Shown: piece after piece, positions 1 through 9,025 of the stretch
Position numbering within the stretch: position 1 is the stretch's first letter
How the letters are laid out: each line of letters starts with the position of its first letter
Assembly: GCA_964563505.1 (NCBI GenBank)
Contig: CAZLXW010000005.1
Coordinates: 1-64,000 of the forward strand
From: UBA1351 sp964563505
Lineage (GTDB): Bacteria; Bacillota; Clostridia; Lachnospirales; Vallitaleaceae
Length of the DNA: 64,000 nt
Direction: 5' to 3'
Translations under genes and position numbers: made by a program
Notes under the pieces: model-generated
Seen by the model: only the letters and a program-made list of their open reading frames with translations
Databases searched by the model: none
Told to the model about the DNA's origin: nothing

Positions 1-904
1 AGATTTCATCTCTTGTTGAAATGCTGACTAATGCTAAGTTAGATGTTAATGCCTTAGATGTTACATACGCATCAGAAAGTTTATTTTGTTCTATAGTATT
101 TGATTCAAACAAAGGGGTCAAAAAATCTTTATTCTTTAGTTCAATGTCATAGTTGTTAGAAAGCAATATGTTTGAATTTGGAGAGGATAGGAGATTGCCC
201 TTTCTGTCAATAAAAAATAAATGACTGGATTTAAAATCATTTGACCATAATTGAATTAAATCATTTAATGAAGAAGAGCTGATTAAAATTGTTACATATA
301 GCATTGTGTTTTCCGAAGAATCAGCAATCAATGTAAATTGTGATTGGTCAATGTATCTTAAAGTAAGAGGAATAATTACCGGAATGACTTGATCATTAGT
401 GAAAAATGGACTTTTTCGTTGGGGAAGTATAGTAATTCCGGAAATATCCTTTGGTTGAAAAAAAAATAAATCAGATTCATTATTGTAAAAAGTTTCATAA
501 CTATAGTATGCATTTTTATAGTTATCGATGAAATAAACTGTTTTAACAGCAGGGTTGGCAGTGGTTAAAGTACTTATTGTATCTTGTAGTAGCAATCGAT
601 GTTCAGTGGTTGACTTATCTTGCTTTGATACATTGAGAAGTATATTTTGAAATGAAGGATTACTCACAAGACTGTTAAATTGGAACATATAGTTTGCATA
701 GCTTGAAATCAAAGATTGCTCACGTGCTTCATGTGATGATTGCATACGGCTCAAAGAATCGGATAAAATAACTGTTTGTAAGGATGCTACGATAGTGATA
801 TATATAAACACGATTAAAAAAACGAGGAGTGAAATCATAGTTATGCTAATCTTATTTTGAATTTTTAAATTAATAAATTTATAGCGTAGTTTATATAAAA
901 ACAT
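1..904 (-). CDS. Sensor histidine kinase, YesM type (N-terminal part, cut by window edge)
   Basis: The reading frame is open from an ATG at 904 to the left edge, giving about 301 residues, so the kinase domain itself lies outside the window. Visible are a short basic N-terminus, one strong membrane segment (about residues 20-45, rich in I, V, L, F) and then a long polar extracellular region with the alternating strand and helix pattern of a Cache-type sensor. A GGATGTG ribosome site precedes the start. The gene diverges from an ABC sugar importer operon, the usual context of YesM/YesN two-component systems that sense extracellular sugars; the partner response regulator would lie beyond the edge. 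Assignment as a kinase rests on architecture and context because no H-box is visible. Confidence 0.65.
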   Translation of the reverse strand, partial: MFLYKLRYKFINLKIQNKISITMISLLVFLIVFIYITIVASLQTVILSDSLSRMQSSHEAREQSLISSYANYMFQFNSLVSNPSFQNILLNVSKQDKSTTEHRLLLQDTISTLTTANPAVKTVYFIDNYKNAYYSYETFYNNESDLFFFQPKDISGITILPQRKSPFFTNDQVIPVIIPLTLRYIDQSQFTLIADSSENTMLYVTILISSSSLNDLIQLWSNDFKSSHLFFIDRKGNLLSSPNSNILLSNNYDIELKNKDFLTPLFESNTIEQNKLSDAYVTSKALTSNLALVSISTRDEI

Positions 905-1030
905 TCTATTTCACATCCTTTTTTAGTGATTATACTATCATGGAAATAGATATTGTGCAAGAGCATTTGATTTTGCTCGGAAATGTCATTATTACTATTC
1001 TAATTTGACAAATAAAGTAAGGAATAGTGG

Positions 1031-1073
1031 AAAGTGTTACATATACAGTGAAAAAAGTGCTACACAGAAAGTG
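1031..1073 (+). promoter_or_regulatory. Tandem direct repeats, candidate activator site for the ABC sugar operon
   Basis: Two 20-bp copies, starting at 1031 and 1054 (23 bp apart), match at 16 of 20 positions; the shared core reads AAAGTG-TACA. They sit about 20 bp upstream of a poor -10 element (TATGTA, about 1089) and 60 bp before the binding-protein start. AraC-type response regulators of the YesN kind bind tandem direct repeats just upstream of -35, so this is a plausible site; the assignment is inference. Confidence 0.4.
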
Positions 1074-1132
1074 ATATCAATGATAAATTATGTATACACT
1101 ACACAAAAACAAAATAACAAGGAGGATTTATT

Positions 1133-2530
1133 ATGAAAAGAAAACGTTTATTCAGTCTATTACTTGCATTGGTTTTGACTTTAGGTCTTACAGCATGTGG
1201 AGAAAATCAGACATCGGAAGAACAAGGAGCAACAAATCAAAAGTCGGGAGAAGCAACGACCGAGGAAATTACTACAATTGAAGTGTGGACGCAAGATCGC
1301 CACGATTCAGAGTATGTACAAGCTAAGATTGAAGAGTACAATGAAACGAATACAGATGGTATTTTAATTAGCTTGAATGTTGTAACAGATGATTATGAAA
1401 ACATGCTGGCTCTTGCCTATGCAGGAGGAACGGCTCCTGATATAGCGAGCACGCCTGTAGCCTTAAACACCTTTGCTGATACGGGTATGATTATCCCCTT
1501 AAATGAGTATATTGATTCAGATGAAACATATCAAAAAGTAAATGCGCCATATAAAAATGCGTATGAAGGTTTGAACTCAAAAGACGGAAATATTTATTAT
1601 GTGTATTCAGGTATGCGTTCGGGTGTACGAGTCCAATATAATAAAACATTGTTAGAAGAAGCCGGATATACAGAAATTCCCGAAAAATTAGAAGATTATA
1701 TTGAAATGGCAAAAGATATTACAGTAAAAGGAAGTGGTGAAACGTTTGGAATCGGCTTTACTTCTTCATCGCCATTTGAGCGACTTCTTGAAATGAGTGC
1801 ACAAGTTTCAGGGGTTTACTATTATGACTATGTCAATGGAAGATATGATTTTAGTGGATATAAAGATATTCTTGAACTTGGGCAACGCTTTATCTCAGAA
1901 GATATAGCTTATCCGGATCAACAAGGTGTTGATAACATGAGAGCGTTATTTGCACAAGGTGAATTTGCACTATGGAGCAATGCATCCCAAGAAGCCGGAG
2001 TATTTACATCTCAAATTCCAATTACCGATTTTGAGTGGGGGGTCGGAACGGTTCCTTCATTAACCGGCGAGGTTAATGGAGCCTTACAAACTAATCCAAG
2101 TAAAGCATATGCAATCTTTTCATCTTCTGAACATAAGGATAAAGCTTGGAAAGTTATCCAATATTTTCAATCAGAAGAATTTATCAAAGGATATTTGGAA
2201 GAGGGATATAGTTTGCCAATAACTCAATATATGGATGGTGTCATTGACAAAACAAAAATTGGTCGACTTGCTGATTTTTCATTGTTAGAATATGAGTCAG
2301 TATATCCAACACCGCCAACGGTTAATTTGACAGGAGATAATTATCGAATATTGCTTTGGAATGCCGTTATGGGTCACATAGGTATTGACGAAGCAATTGA
2401 AGACTTAAATAAACGCTATAATGATGCGCTAGATGCAGATGTAGCTTCCGGAGCAGTGAAGCGATTGGTTATCTCTGATTATGATCCATTAAATCCAAGT
2501 GAAGGAACTGCAACATATTTAACAGAATAG
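1133..2530 (+). CDS. ABC sugar transporter substrate-binding lipoprotein (family 1)
   Basis: This 465-residue protein begins with a basic stretch, a hydrophobic segment and a lipobox (LTAC, Cys at about residue 22), so it is an exported lipoprotein. An acidic, Glu/Thr-rich linker follows, then a family 1 solute-binding fold with the motif YAGGTAPDI and a C-terminal region typical of CUT1 sugar-binding proteins. The AAGGAGG ribosome site is strong. It is the first gene of an operon with two permeases, an 815-residue carbohydrate-related protein and an aldose epimerase. No ATPase is encoded here; CUT1 importers often share a distant MsmK-type ATPase. The ligand is probably an oligosaccharide; specificity cannot be read from the sequence. 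Confidence 0.9.
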   Translation: MKRKRLFSLLLALVLTLGLTACGENQTSEEQGATNQKSGEATTEEITTIEVWTQDRHDSEYVQAKIEEYNETNTDGILISLNVVTDDYENMLALAYAGGTAPDIASTPVALNTFADTGMIIPLNEYIDSDETYQKVNAPYKNAYEGLNSKDGNIYYVYSGMRSGVRVQYNKTLLEEAGYTEIPEKLEDYIEMAKDITVKGSGETFGIGFTSSSPFERLLEMSAQVSGVYYYDYVNGRYDFSGYKDILELGQRFISEDIAYPDQQGVDNMRALFAQGEFALWSNASQEAGVFTSQIPITDFEWGVGTVPSLTGEVNGALQTNPSKAYAIFSSSEHKDKAWKVIQYFQSEEFIKGYLEEGYSLPITQYMDGVIDKTKIGRLADFSLLEYESVYPTPPTVNLTGDNYRILLWNAVMGHIGIDEAIEDLNKRYNDALDADVASGAVKRLVISDYDPLNPSEGTATYLTE

Positions 2531-2537
2531 GTTCTTA

Positions 2538-2593
2538 GATTTTTAGAAAGGGAAGTCGCGACGTAAGAACGCTACTTCTCTTTCCTAAAAATC
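2538..2593 (+). terminator. Intercistronic hairpin between binding protein and permease
   Basis: A long imperfect stem is formed by GATTTTTAGAAAG...(loop)...CTTTCCTAAAAATC with an internal GGGAAGT/ACTTCTC extension. No U-run follows, and the permease ribosome site begins ten bases later, so it probably protects the abundant binding-protein mRNA or causes partial termination rather than ending the operon. Confidence 0.65.
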
Positions 2594-2615
2594 AGAATGA
2601 ATTGGAGGCAAAATT

Positions 2616-3545
2616 GTGAATATCACAAGGAAAAAAAATATTATTAAAACTTCACATAAAAAAAGTGGTAATATAGCAACATTTCTCATGCTTAGTCCGG
2701 CGATATTGTTTTTATTAGTATGTTCAATCTATCCCTTTTTATGGATTTTTCGCTATATTGCGTCAGATTATAATGGGTTCACAGCTAATTTTACAGGAAC
2801 GAGGAATCTTGTGAGAATGCTCAATGATTCTACCTTCTGGGGAAGCGTTTTACATACCTTTGAATACGCATTTTATAAATTGATTTTTATCATTCCTTTA
2901 TCATTACTTATGGCAGTTTTGCTTAATCAAAAAATTAAAGGCACTGTTCTTTTTAGAGGTATTTATTTTATGCCGACAATTATTAGTACAGCGATAGCGG
3001 GTATGATTTTTGGATTTATTTTTGCAACACAAAATGGTATTTTGAATTCAGTATTAATGGCAATGAATATAATTGATTCACCAATAAAATGGTTAAGTAG
3101 CCAAAGTATAGTCATGGCATCAATAACGATACTTGCAATTTGGGGTGGATTAGGAAACTACATGCTCTATTTTCTTACTGGTATCAATGGCATAAATGAA
3201 GATGTCTATGAATCAGCAAAAATTGATGGTGCTAATGCAATACAAACATTTTTTCGAGTTACTTTACCAATGTTATCGCCGGTTATGAAAGTTATTTTAA
3301 TGTTAGCAATTACAGGGGCCTTTAAAGATTATGAAGCCATCATGGTATTGACAAATGGAGGACCGGGAAACCGATCGAATGTTATGTTCTTATACATTTA
3401 TAGGTTAATCTTTGGATCTTCAGGCGGGACTTCACAAGCGCAAATCGGATATGGAGCTCTTCTGAGTGTCGTTGCAGCAATGATTGTTGGTGTTGTAACA
3501 GCAATTTATTTATATGTTTCAAGAAAATTAGACGATGTAGTATAG
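2616..3545 (+). CDS. ABC sugar transporter permease (MsmF/UgpA-like)
   Basis: A 309-residue integral membrane protein with six predicted transmembrane segments. The CUT1 permease coupling motif (EAA loop) is seen as ESAKIDGANAIQTFFRVTLP in the C-terminal half. Translation starts with GTG, set by a GGAGGC site eight bases upstream. It pairs with the permease that follows after an 11-base gap to form the transmembrane channel of a sugar importer fed by the lipoprotein encoded just upstream. The first 25 residues are Lys-rich and cytoplasmic. Confidence 0.92.
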   Translation: MNITRKKNIIKTSHKKSGNIATFLMLSPAILFLLVCSIYPFLWIFRYIASDYNGFTANFTGTRNLVRMLNDSTFWGSVLHTFEYAFYKLIFIIPLSLLMAVLLNQKIKGTVLFRGIYFMPTIISTAIAGMIFGFIFATQNGILNSVLMAMNIIDSPIKWLSSQSIVMASITILAIWGGLGNYMLYFLTGINGINEDVYESAKIDGANAIQTFFRVTLPMLSPVMKVILMLAITGAFKDYEAIMVLTNGGPGNRSNVMFLYIYRLIFGSSGGTSQAQIGYGALLSVVAAMIVGVVTAIYLYVSRKLDDVV

Positions 3546-3556
3546 GAGGTACGACG

Positions 3557-4423
3557 ATGGAAAGAAGTCAAAATGTATTTTCCATTCGAACCAAGATAAT
3601 TAGGATGTTTATATGGCTGTTCATGGTTTTTTTCGCGGTTATTGTTGTATTTCCGGTCTTATATGTTATCTTTGGTTCATTTAAAGTCAATGCAGAATTG
3701 TTGGTGGGAGGTAGCAATATTTTCCCGGAGAAATGGATTCTTGCTAATTATGTAGAAGCTTGGAATCAAGCCAATTTTGCTACGTATACAATCAATAGTT
3801 TGTTTTTGGCTGTAGGTGTTATGGTAGTATCGGTCATTAATTCGACGATGGCAGGCTATGTTTTTTCCAGGAGAGAATTTCGAGGAAAAGAGTTATTGTA
3901 TGGTTTGTTTATTATGTTTATGTTTATTAATGTGGGATCGGTTTCACTTAGACCTTTGTTTGAATTAGCAGTAAAATTGAAAATAAATCAAAGCTTATTG
4001 CCTGTAATTTTCATATCTGCAGGAGCAGGGCAAGCGACCTTTATATTCCTGTGTAGAGGGTTTGTCAATTCTATTCCAAAAGAGTTGGATGAAGCAGCTA
4101 AAATAGATGGATGTTCATTTTTTGAAACATATTATAGAGTTATACTTCCAATGTTAAAACCTGTAATGGCTACAATAGCGCTTTTATCTTTTCGACAAGG
4201 CTGGAATGAATATATTATGCCCTTAGTATTTACGATGACAAATGATGAACGAAGACCGTTAACGGTTGGGGTGAATATGTTAAAAAATATGGGTGATGGG
4301 ACAGCGGCTTGGAATATTATGTTTGCGGGTGCAACAATCTCTATTGTGCCGATGCTAGTTATATATATGCTTTTTAGCAAAAATTTTATGGGTGGTATGA
4401 CAGCGGGAGCAGTGAAAGGATAA
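3557..4423 (+). CDS. ABC sugar transporter permease (MsmG/UgpE-like)
   Basis: A 288-residue membrane protein with six hydrophobic segments and the EAA loop motif DEAAKIDGCSFFETYYRVILP, characteristic of the second permease of CUT1 carbohydrate importers. The first periplasmic loop has the usual FGSFK start and a long polar segment. It is translated from a GGAGG site directly after the first permease, and the next gene starts only five bases after its stop, indicating tight coupling. It should form a heterodimer with the preceding permease. Confidence 0.92.
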   Translation: MERSQNVFSIRTKIIRMFIWLFMVFFAVIVVFPVLYVIFGSFKVNAELLVGGSNIFPEKWILANYVEAWNQANFATYTINSLFLAVGVMVVSVINSTMAGYVFSRREFRGKELLYGLFIMFMFINVGSVSLRPLFELAVKLKINQSLLPVIFISAGAGQATFIFLCRGFVNSIPKELDEAAKIDGCSFFETYYRVILPMLKPVMATIALLSFRQGWNEYIMPLVFTMTNDERRPLTVGVNMLKNMGDGTAAWNIMFAGATISIVPMLVIYMLFSKNFMGGMTAGAVKG

Positions 4424-4428
4424 AGAAT

Positions 4429-6876
4429 ATGCAAAAATTTATTACTGAATATCTTATATCAGGACCATACTCAGTTGAAAAGAATGAAATAGCATTGGCA
4501 GATAATCATTTTGAACTGCCATCAGAAAATATGAATCAACTTGACTATGAAAGGTATTTAAGAACAATCTTACAAGATAATCCCATGGAAAAACCGGATA
4601 GTTATATTCGTTTAGGTGAAAATAGTGACCTTGGTCTTCCTTGGTGTTATCATTATGATTATGGGAACTGGTTTGTAGATTATAGTCAGGGCTATACGAT
4701 GTTGAATCGTGTTGAAATGCTAGCAGTCACGGGCATTGTTGCTAAGAGGGCCAAAAAAATCAATATAAGACTATGGTCATATGGGGCTATTGGTTTATGG
4801 TGCAATAATATATTTGTAGGCGGAATTGATAAAGCGGCATATAAACCAATGAGTAAGCAGGAACTTGTTCTTGATTTAAAAGAAGGATATAATGAAATTT
4901 TAATTCGTTTTCAGAATTTAGGTGTTCGTGATACGCGTAATATTTTTGGTATCGAACTTAGAGAGAATTGTGAAGGTGTGCAGACGCGACTATCGGATGA
5001 GTATGGTGACTTATCTGAATTTAGTCGAACCAAGGAATGGCTTGACGCATTAATAATGAATGAGGAATGCCTGATAAATGCGATACCTGCACCTTGTGGA
5101 ACGACCGTATCCTATGGTGGTTATGAGTACGATTATGCAAAGGCAAAGCAACCAAAGGAACAGACAGATATTTCGGGGATGAAGAAGGTAAAACTTCAGC
5201 CAAACAACCCTAATGTGATTATTACTTGTTGTGTCAAGGATACAAAACTTATTCGACGATTTGAAAAAATAACGGATATGAATCCGATCTTTGGAAATAG
5301 TACAGATTTTGAAGAAAATAAATTGGAGCTTTTAAACAAAATAGCAGAGGTTGAAAGCTTAAATCGTGGAAATAAATTTGGATTTGCTATATCGAATATC
5401 CTTGCAAGACGCGCAATTAATAAAGTTTGGGAAAAAGATGAAGCACTTCTTTATGAAACATTGAATCAAATCGAAAAACGTTATGATTGTACAGATTTTA
5501 TGATTGCCGGCTTGGTTAGGTATATGAAAACCTATCCTCTTGACCCTAAGTTTGAAGCTAGAGCAAAAGAAGTATTAATCGACTATAGATATTGGATGAC
5601 ACATAAAGGTGTAGATGCCATGTGTTTTTGGAGTGAGAACCATTCCTTATTGTTCTATTCAGCGGCAATGTTTTGTGGAGAAATGTATCCGAATGCATAC
5701 TTTAAACGTGCAGATATGACCGGATGTCAGTTGTCAGCATTTGGAAAAAAACATGTGTTGGAATGGTTAGAAGATGTGGAAAAAGAAGGGTTCGAGGAAT
5801 TTTTGGCGTCAACATATGTAAGTATTACATTTATGACCTTGCTAAATCTTGTTGATTTTGCCGATGAAGAGATTTCAAAAAGGGCAAGCGGAATAGCAGA
5901 TTATTTAGTCACAATGCTAGCTAAACATACCTTTGATGGTTCGATTTTTGGACCGATGGGAAGAGTGTATGGGGATGTTCTTTATCCATTCAAACAAGGA
6001 ACTCAAGCGTTACTGAATTTAATCAATCCTCAAGTACCTTATGACTACTCTGAAGGATGGATGGCCGCTTATGCAACAACAAAATATCGATTCCCGGGTC
6101 ATCTCGTTGACCTAATGAATAAAAACATTAAGGAAACATACACGACAGGAAATGCATGTATACATTTAAATAAGCAGAAAAATTATGTGTTAACGTCTGT
6201 TGAATCCCCAAGAGCGGATACATCCTATGAACGGTGGGAAAATGTAACATTAACGGAAAATTCAAATCAAGAAACTCATGAATATACAAAATCTTTAAAT
6301 GAACGTTTTCATGGAACAACTTTCTTTGAGCCGGGAGTCTATGGGTATCAACAACATCTTTGGTACGGTGCACTGGATAATCAAACGCCCGTATTTGTTA
6401 CACATCCGGGGGGAACAAGTGCATCTTGTGCCACTCGACCGGGCTACTGGTACGGAAATGGTGTGTTTCCGGCAATCAAACAAGTTGAAAATATGATTGG
6501 AAGTATTTACTCTATACCTGACAGTCATCCAATCCATTTTACCCATGCCTTTTGGCCAAAAGTGAGGATGGATCAAACGGTTCAATCCGACGGATGGCTG
6601 TTTGGAAGAAAAAGTGATGGGTTTATTGCTTTATGGTGCAGTGATGACATGGAAGAACATCAAGATCAATTGTTTGCGTGTGAATATAGAATATACAGTT
6701 CAAATAGTGCTTATCTTTGCATATGTAGTGATACAAGTGAACATGAAAGCTTTGATGTTTTTATGGAAAAATGTAAATTGCAAAGACCACATTATGATAA
6801 AGAGCAAAAGAAGCTTACTACAAAAGAGTTTGAGTTGAGGTATAAGGCGTCTTATGATTTAACTCAATATGTGTAA
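4429..6876 (+). CDS. Large cytoplasmic protein, probable carbohydrate-active enzyme of unknown family
   Basis: I do not recognise this 815-residue protein. There is no signal peptide, so it should act inside the cell on imported sugar. Three regions can be seen: an N-terminal part (1-200) with alternating beta strands like a jelly-roll (RLWSYGAIGLWCNNIFVGG); a helical middle (about 290-580) with repeated paired helices and the motif FWSENHSLLFYS, which resembles alpha/alpha-toroid lyases and hydrolases; and a strand-rich C-terminus with many aromatic residues (RPGYWYGNGVFP). Toroid plus beta-sandwich is the layout of several polysaccharide lyase and glycoside hydrolase families. Position between importer permeases and an aldose epimerase supports a role in breakdown of the imported glycan. 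No catalytic residue can be assigned with confidence. Confidence 0.55.
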   Translation: MQKFITEYLISGPYSVEKNEIALADNHFELPSENMNQLDYERYLRTILQDNPMEKPDSYIRLGENSDLGLPWCYHYDYGNWFVDYSQGYTMLNRVEMLAVTGIVAKRAKKINIRLWSYGAIGLWCNNIFVGGIDKAAYKPMSKQELVLDLKEGYNEILIRFQNLGVRDTRNIFGIELRENCEGVQTRLSDEYGDLSEFSRTKEWLDALIMNEECLINAIPAPCGTTVSYGGYEYDYAKAKQPKEQTDISGMKKVKLQPNNPNVIITCCVKDTKLIRRFEKITDMNPIFGNSTDFEENKLELLNKIAEVESLNRGNKFGFAISNILARRAINKVWEKDEALLYETLNQIEKRYDCTDFMIAGLVRYMKTYPLDPKFEARAKEVLIDYRYWMTHKGVDAMCFWSENHSLLFYSAAMFCGEMYPNAYFKRADMTGCQLSAFGKKHVLEWLEDVEKEGFEEFLASTYVSITFMTLLNLVDFADEEISKRASGIADYLVTMLAKHTFDGSIFGPMGRVYGDVLYPFKQGTQALLNLINPQVPYDYSEGWMAAYATTKYRFPGHLVDLMNKNIKETYTTGNACIHLNKQKNYVLTSVESPRADTSYERWENVTLTENSNQETHEYTKSLNERFHGTTFFEPGVYGYQQHLWYGALDNQTPVFVTHPGGTSASCATRPGYWYGNGVFPAIKQVENMIGSIYSIPDSHPIHFTHAFWPKVRMDQTVQSDGWLFGRKSDGFIALWCSDDMEEHQDQLFACEYRIYSSNSAYLCICSDTSEHESFDVFMEKCKLQRPHYDKEQKKLTTKEFELRYKASYDLTQYV

Positions 6877-6888
6877 GGAGAGAATCAA

Positions 6889-7773
6889 ATGATACATATT
6901 GAATATCTTGATTTTGTTATGGATATTAATGTGAATGACGGTATGAACATATCCTATTTGTCGTGGAAAACAAAGACCTTAATAAAAAGTGATTTCCAAA
7001 GGCAAAGTCAAGGACATACATATGGAATGCCTTTAATGTTTCCGACGCCAAATCGAACAAGAAATAATCGGTATAGGTATAAGGGAAAAGAGTATGCGGC
7101 AAAAATGCATGGATTATTTCGAAATCTTCCATTTATGCTCGTGCATAATAGTGAAGAGCAGGACAGTTATAAAGTGACAGGTGTTTTGAAATGGGACGCT
7201 TCTTATGAAGAGTTTGACAAGTATCCGTTTGAGTGTATATTAAAAATTCATATAATCATTCAACGCAATCGTTTAATCTATCAATATGAAATAACAAACA
7301 CCGGCGAAGCAAGTTTGCCTTACGGGTTTGGGATTCATCCTTTTTTTGAAAATCCGCGTGGTGATGCAAAAATTATGACTGAAGCGAAGATAATATTGAA
7401 ATCTCAAAATTCCATTAATACAGGGGAGATACAGGAAGTTAAAGAAACAGATTATGCCTTATCCCGGTTTAAACCTGTCAACGCATTAAAACTTGATACG
7501 GTATATATGATGGAAAACAACATGGAAAAACTATTTGAAGTGGCTGTTATTCAGTGGGATGATTATCAGCTATCAATGAGTTGCTCAAATGATTTTTCCC
7601 ATCTTGTTATATACACACCGGAAAACTATGATAAATTTTGTATAGAACCTCAAACGTGCTCTATTGACGCCTTTAACCTTTATGACAAAGGATATAAAGA
7701 AGTTTCTGGGCTACAAGAAGTAGGGAAAAATGAAACAAAATTAGGCACAATTCAATTTAGCCTGTCTGAATAA
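6889..7773 (+). CDS. Aldose 1-epimerase family protein
   Basis: A 294-residue protein of the galactose mutarotase-like fold. The family features visible are the RN-R motif region near residues 46-50 (NRTRNNRYRYKG), the strand motif YGFGIHPFFENP carrying the probable catalytic His, and a C-terminal YTPENYDKFCIEPQT segment with the conserved Glu-Pro. These enzymes interconvert alpha and beta anomers of aldoses. It closes the importer operon (12-base gap), so it probably prepares the released monosaccharide for its kinase or isomerase. Members of this superfamily can act on phosphosugars, and the exact substrate is not readable. Confidence 0.85.
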   Translation: MIHIEYLDFVMDINVNDGMNISYLSWKTKTLIKSDFQRQSQGHTYGMPLMFPTPNRTRNNRYRYKGKEYAAKMHGLFRNLPFMLVHNSEEQDSYKVTGVLKWDASYEEFDKYPFECILKIHIIIQRNRLIYQYEITNTGEASLPYGFGIHPFFENPRGDAKIMTEAKIILKSQNSINTGEIQEVKETDYALSRFKPVNALKLDTVYMMENNMEKLFEVAVIQWDDYQLSMSCSNDFSHLVIYTPENYDKFCIEPQTCSIDAFNLYDKGYKEVSGLQEVGKNETKLGTIQFSLSE

Positions 7774-7813
7774 CTTCAAATCTTATTTAAATCCCATGTG
7801 CATTGTTATGATA

Positions 7814-8683
7814 TTAACCTCTGGCAATTCGCTTTTTTCGTAGCCAAAGACCAAAAGCCAAGTAAATTATTAATGGTATAACGCCCTTTATAGGATTAAA
7901 CAAAATGTCCCCTACTCCTATGAACTCAATAATTTTTTTGTCAAATATCAAATAATTAGGAATGCCATCTTCGAAGGTATGCATTAATACAGCAGGCCAT
8001 ACAGAACGTGTGATTCTAGTCAGCTCTACAAACATAACAGCCCATATTGTAATCACTATGGGACTAGTAATAAAAACATCAATAACCCTATTTAGAGTTG
8101 AACTGTACATACTATCTGGCAAAAAAAATAAGTAATATGGTGCGTGCCAAAAGGCCCATACCAAACCAACAATTAAATATAGCTTAAAATCATTCATTCT
8201 TATGGCTATAAGTTTCGGAGTTAAAAACCCTTGCCATGCAAAGTCCTCAAATATATTCTTAATGATAAGTCCAATAAACATAGTTGTTATGCTTGATATA
8301 ATAGATACCACTGAAAAGGAAGAAAAACTTACAAAACCTAAAGGCCAAGCAACTAGCGTGAAAAATAATGTAATTAAAGGAAAAAATATAATAACCAAGC
8401 CATACCATTTAACATTTTCCTTTAACCTTGGTTTAATTCCAAAATCTTTCCAATCTTTTCGAATTGTTCTTATTATAATACCGTTAAGGAATGGTAGAAC
8501 TAACCATATACCCATCCCAAGTGTTTGTCCGTCTAATTGTTCCGGTAATACTGTGTCAACCAAAAGGCCAATCCAACCGCTTAATAGAGCCAGCACAATA
8601 AACAAGGCAATAAATACTTCGTTTCTTGTTATATTAGCTTTTGAGTGAACATCTACCAATTCAAACCCTTCTTCTTCTGCCAT
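7814..8683 (-). CDS. CPBP family intramembrane glutamic endopeptidase homologue
   Basis: A 289-residue protein with seven or eight hydrophobic segments. CPBP (Abi) proteases have three motifs: EExxxR, FxxxH and HxxxN/D-type. Here the first reads EDFAWQ, with Asp for the second Glu and Gln for Arg; the second is present as FWHAPYYLFF and the third as MHTFEDG. The changed first motif leaves the catalytic Glu but alters its partner residues, so activity is uncertain. The family includes CAAX processing enzymes and bacteriocin self-immunity proteins. It is a single gene on the minus strand, convergent with the aldose epimerase gene and separated from it by 40 bases. Confidence 0.8.
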   Translation of the reverse strand: MAEEEGFELVDVHSKANITRNEVFIALFIVLALLSGWIGLLVDTVLPEQLDGQTLGMGIWLVLPFLNGIIIRTIRKDWKDFGIKPRLKENVKWYGLVIIFFPLITLFFTLVAWPLGFVSFSSFSVVSIISSITTMFIGLIIKNIFEDFAWQGFLTPKLIAIRMNDFKLYLIVGLVWAFWHAPYYLFFLPDSMYSSTLNRVIDVFITSPIVITIWAVMFVELTRITRSVWPAVLMHTFEDGIPNYLIFDKKIIEFIGVGDILFNPIKGVIPLIIYLAFGLWLRKKRIARG

Positions 8684-9025
8684 TATATCACCTCATATTC
8701 GTTCTATCTAAATTCCGTGTATGTTTTTTATTAGCGTCAAAGAACACTATTTCACGAAGAATTATGACTATTTCTCACACATTGTAACATTATTTACCAG
8801 TATCTTTCAATCATTTTCGATAAATTATTGGAGATTTTAATGAATTTGCTTCATCTCGTTATTTACATGACAAAGGAGTTACAATGTTCCGCTATATAAT
8901 AATTTTTTCTTTTATTCTAACGTTAGAATGTGTTAGAATCAAAAAGAAAAGGTGAGGGCTAAAAAATTTAGAATCAAAAAAAGAAAAAGGGAAAACAACA
9001 TACACATATTATTAGGAGACTTATT
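8684..9025 (+). promoter_or_regulatory. Intergenic region with a perfect 16-bp palindrome and a direct repeat
   Basis: The 342-base gap holds no gene that I can support. At 8914-8929 lies a perfect palindrome, ATTCTAACGTTAGAAT, followed by another half copy (GTTAGAATC) at 8932. A roughly 20-bp A-rich direct repeat, beginning TTAGAATCAAAAA, starts at 8933 and again near 8968. The layout resembles a dimeric repressor operator in front of the acetyltransferase gene, whose AGGAG site is at 9013; the regulator is unknown. Confidence 0.45.

Noticed and set aside
4132..4434. 100-codon minus-strand frame within the second permease gene
   Set aside because: Antisense to the well-conserved EAA region of the permease; no ribosome site or recognisable product.
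8202..8648. 148-codon plus-strand frame opposite the CPBP gene
   Set aside because: It lies wholly antisense to a gene with clear membrane segments and motifs, has no ribosome site, and its translation shows no domain.
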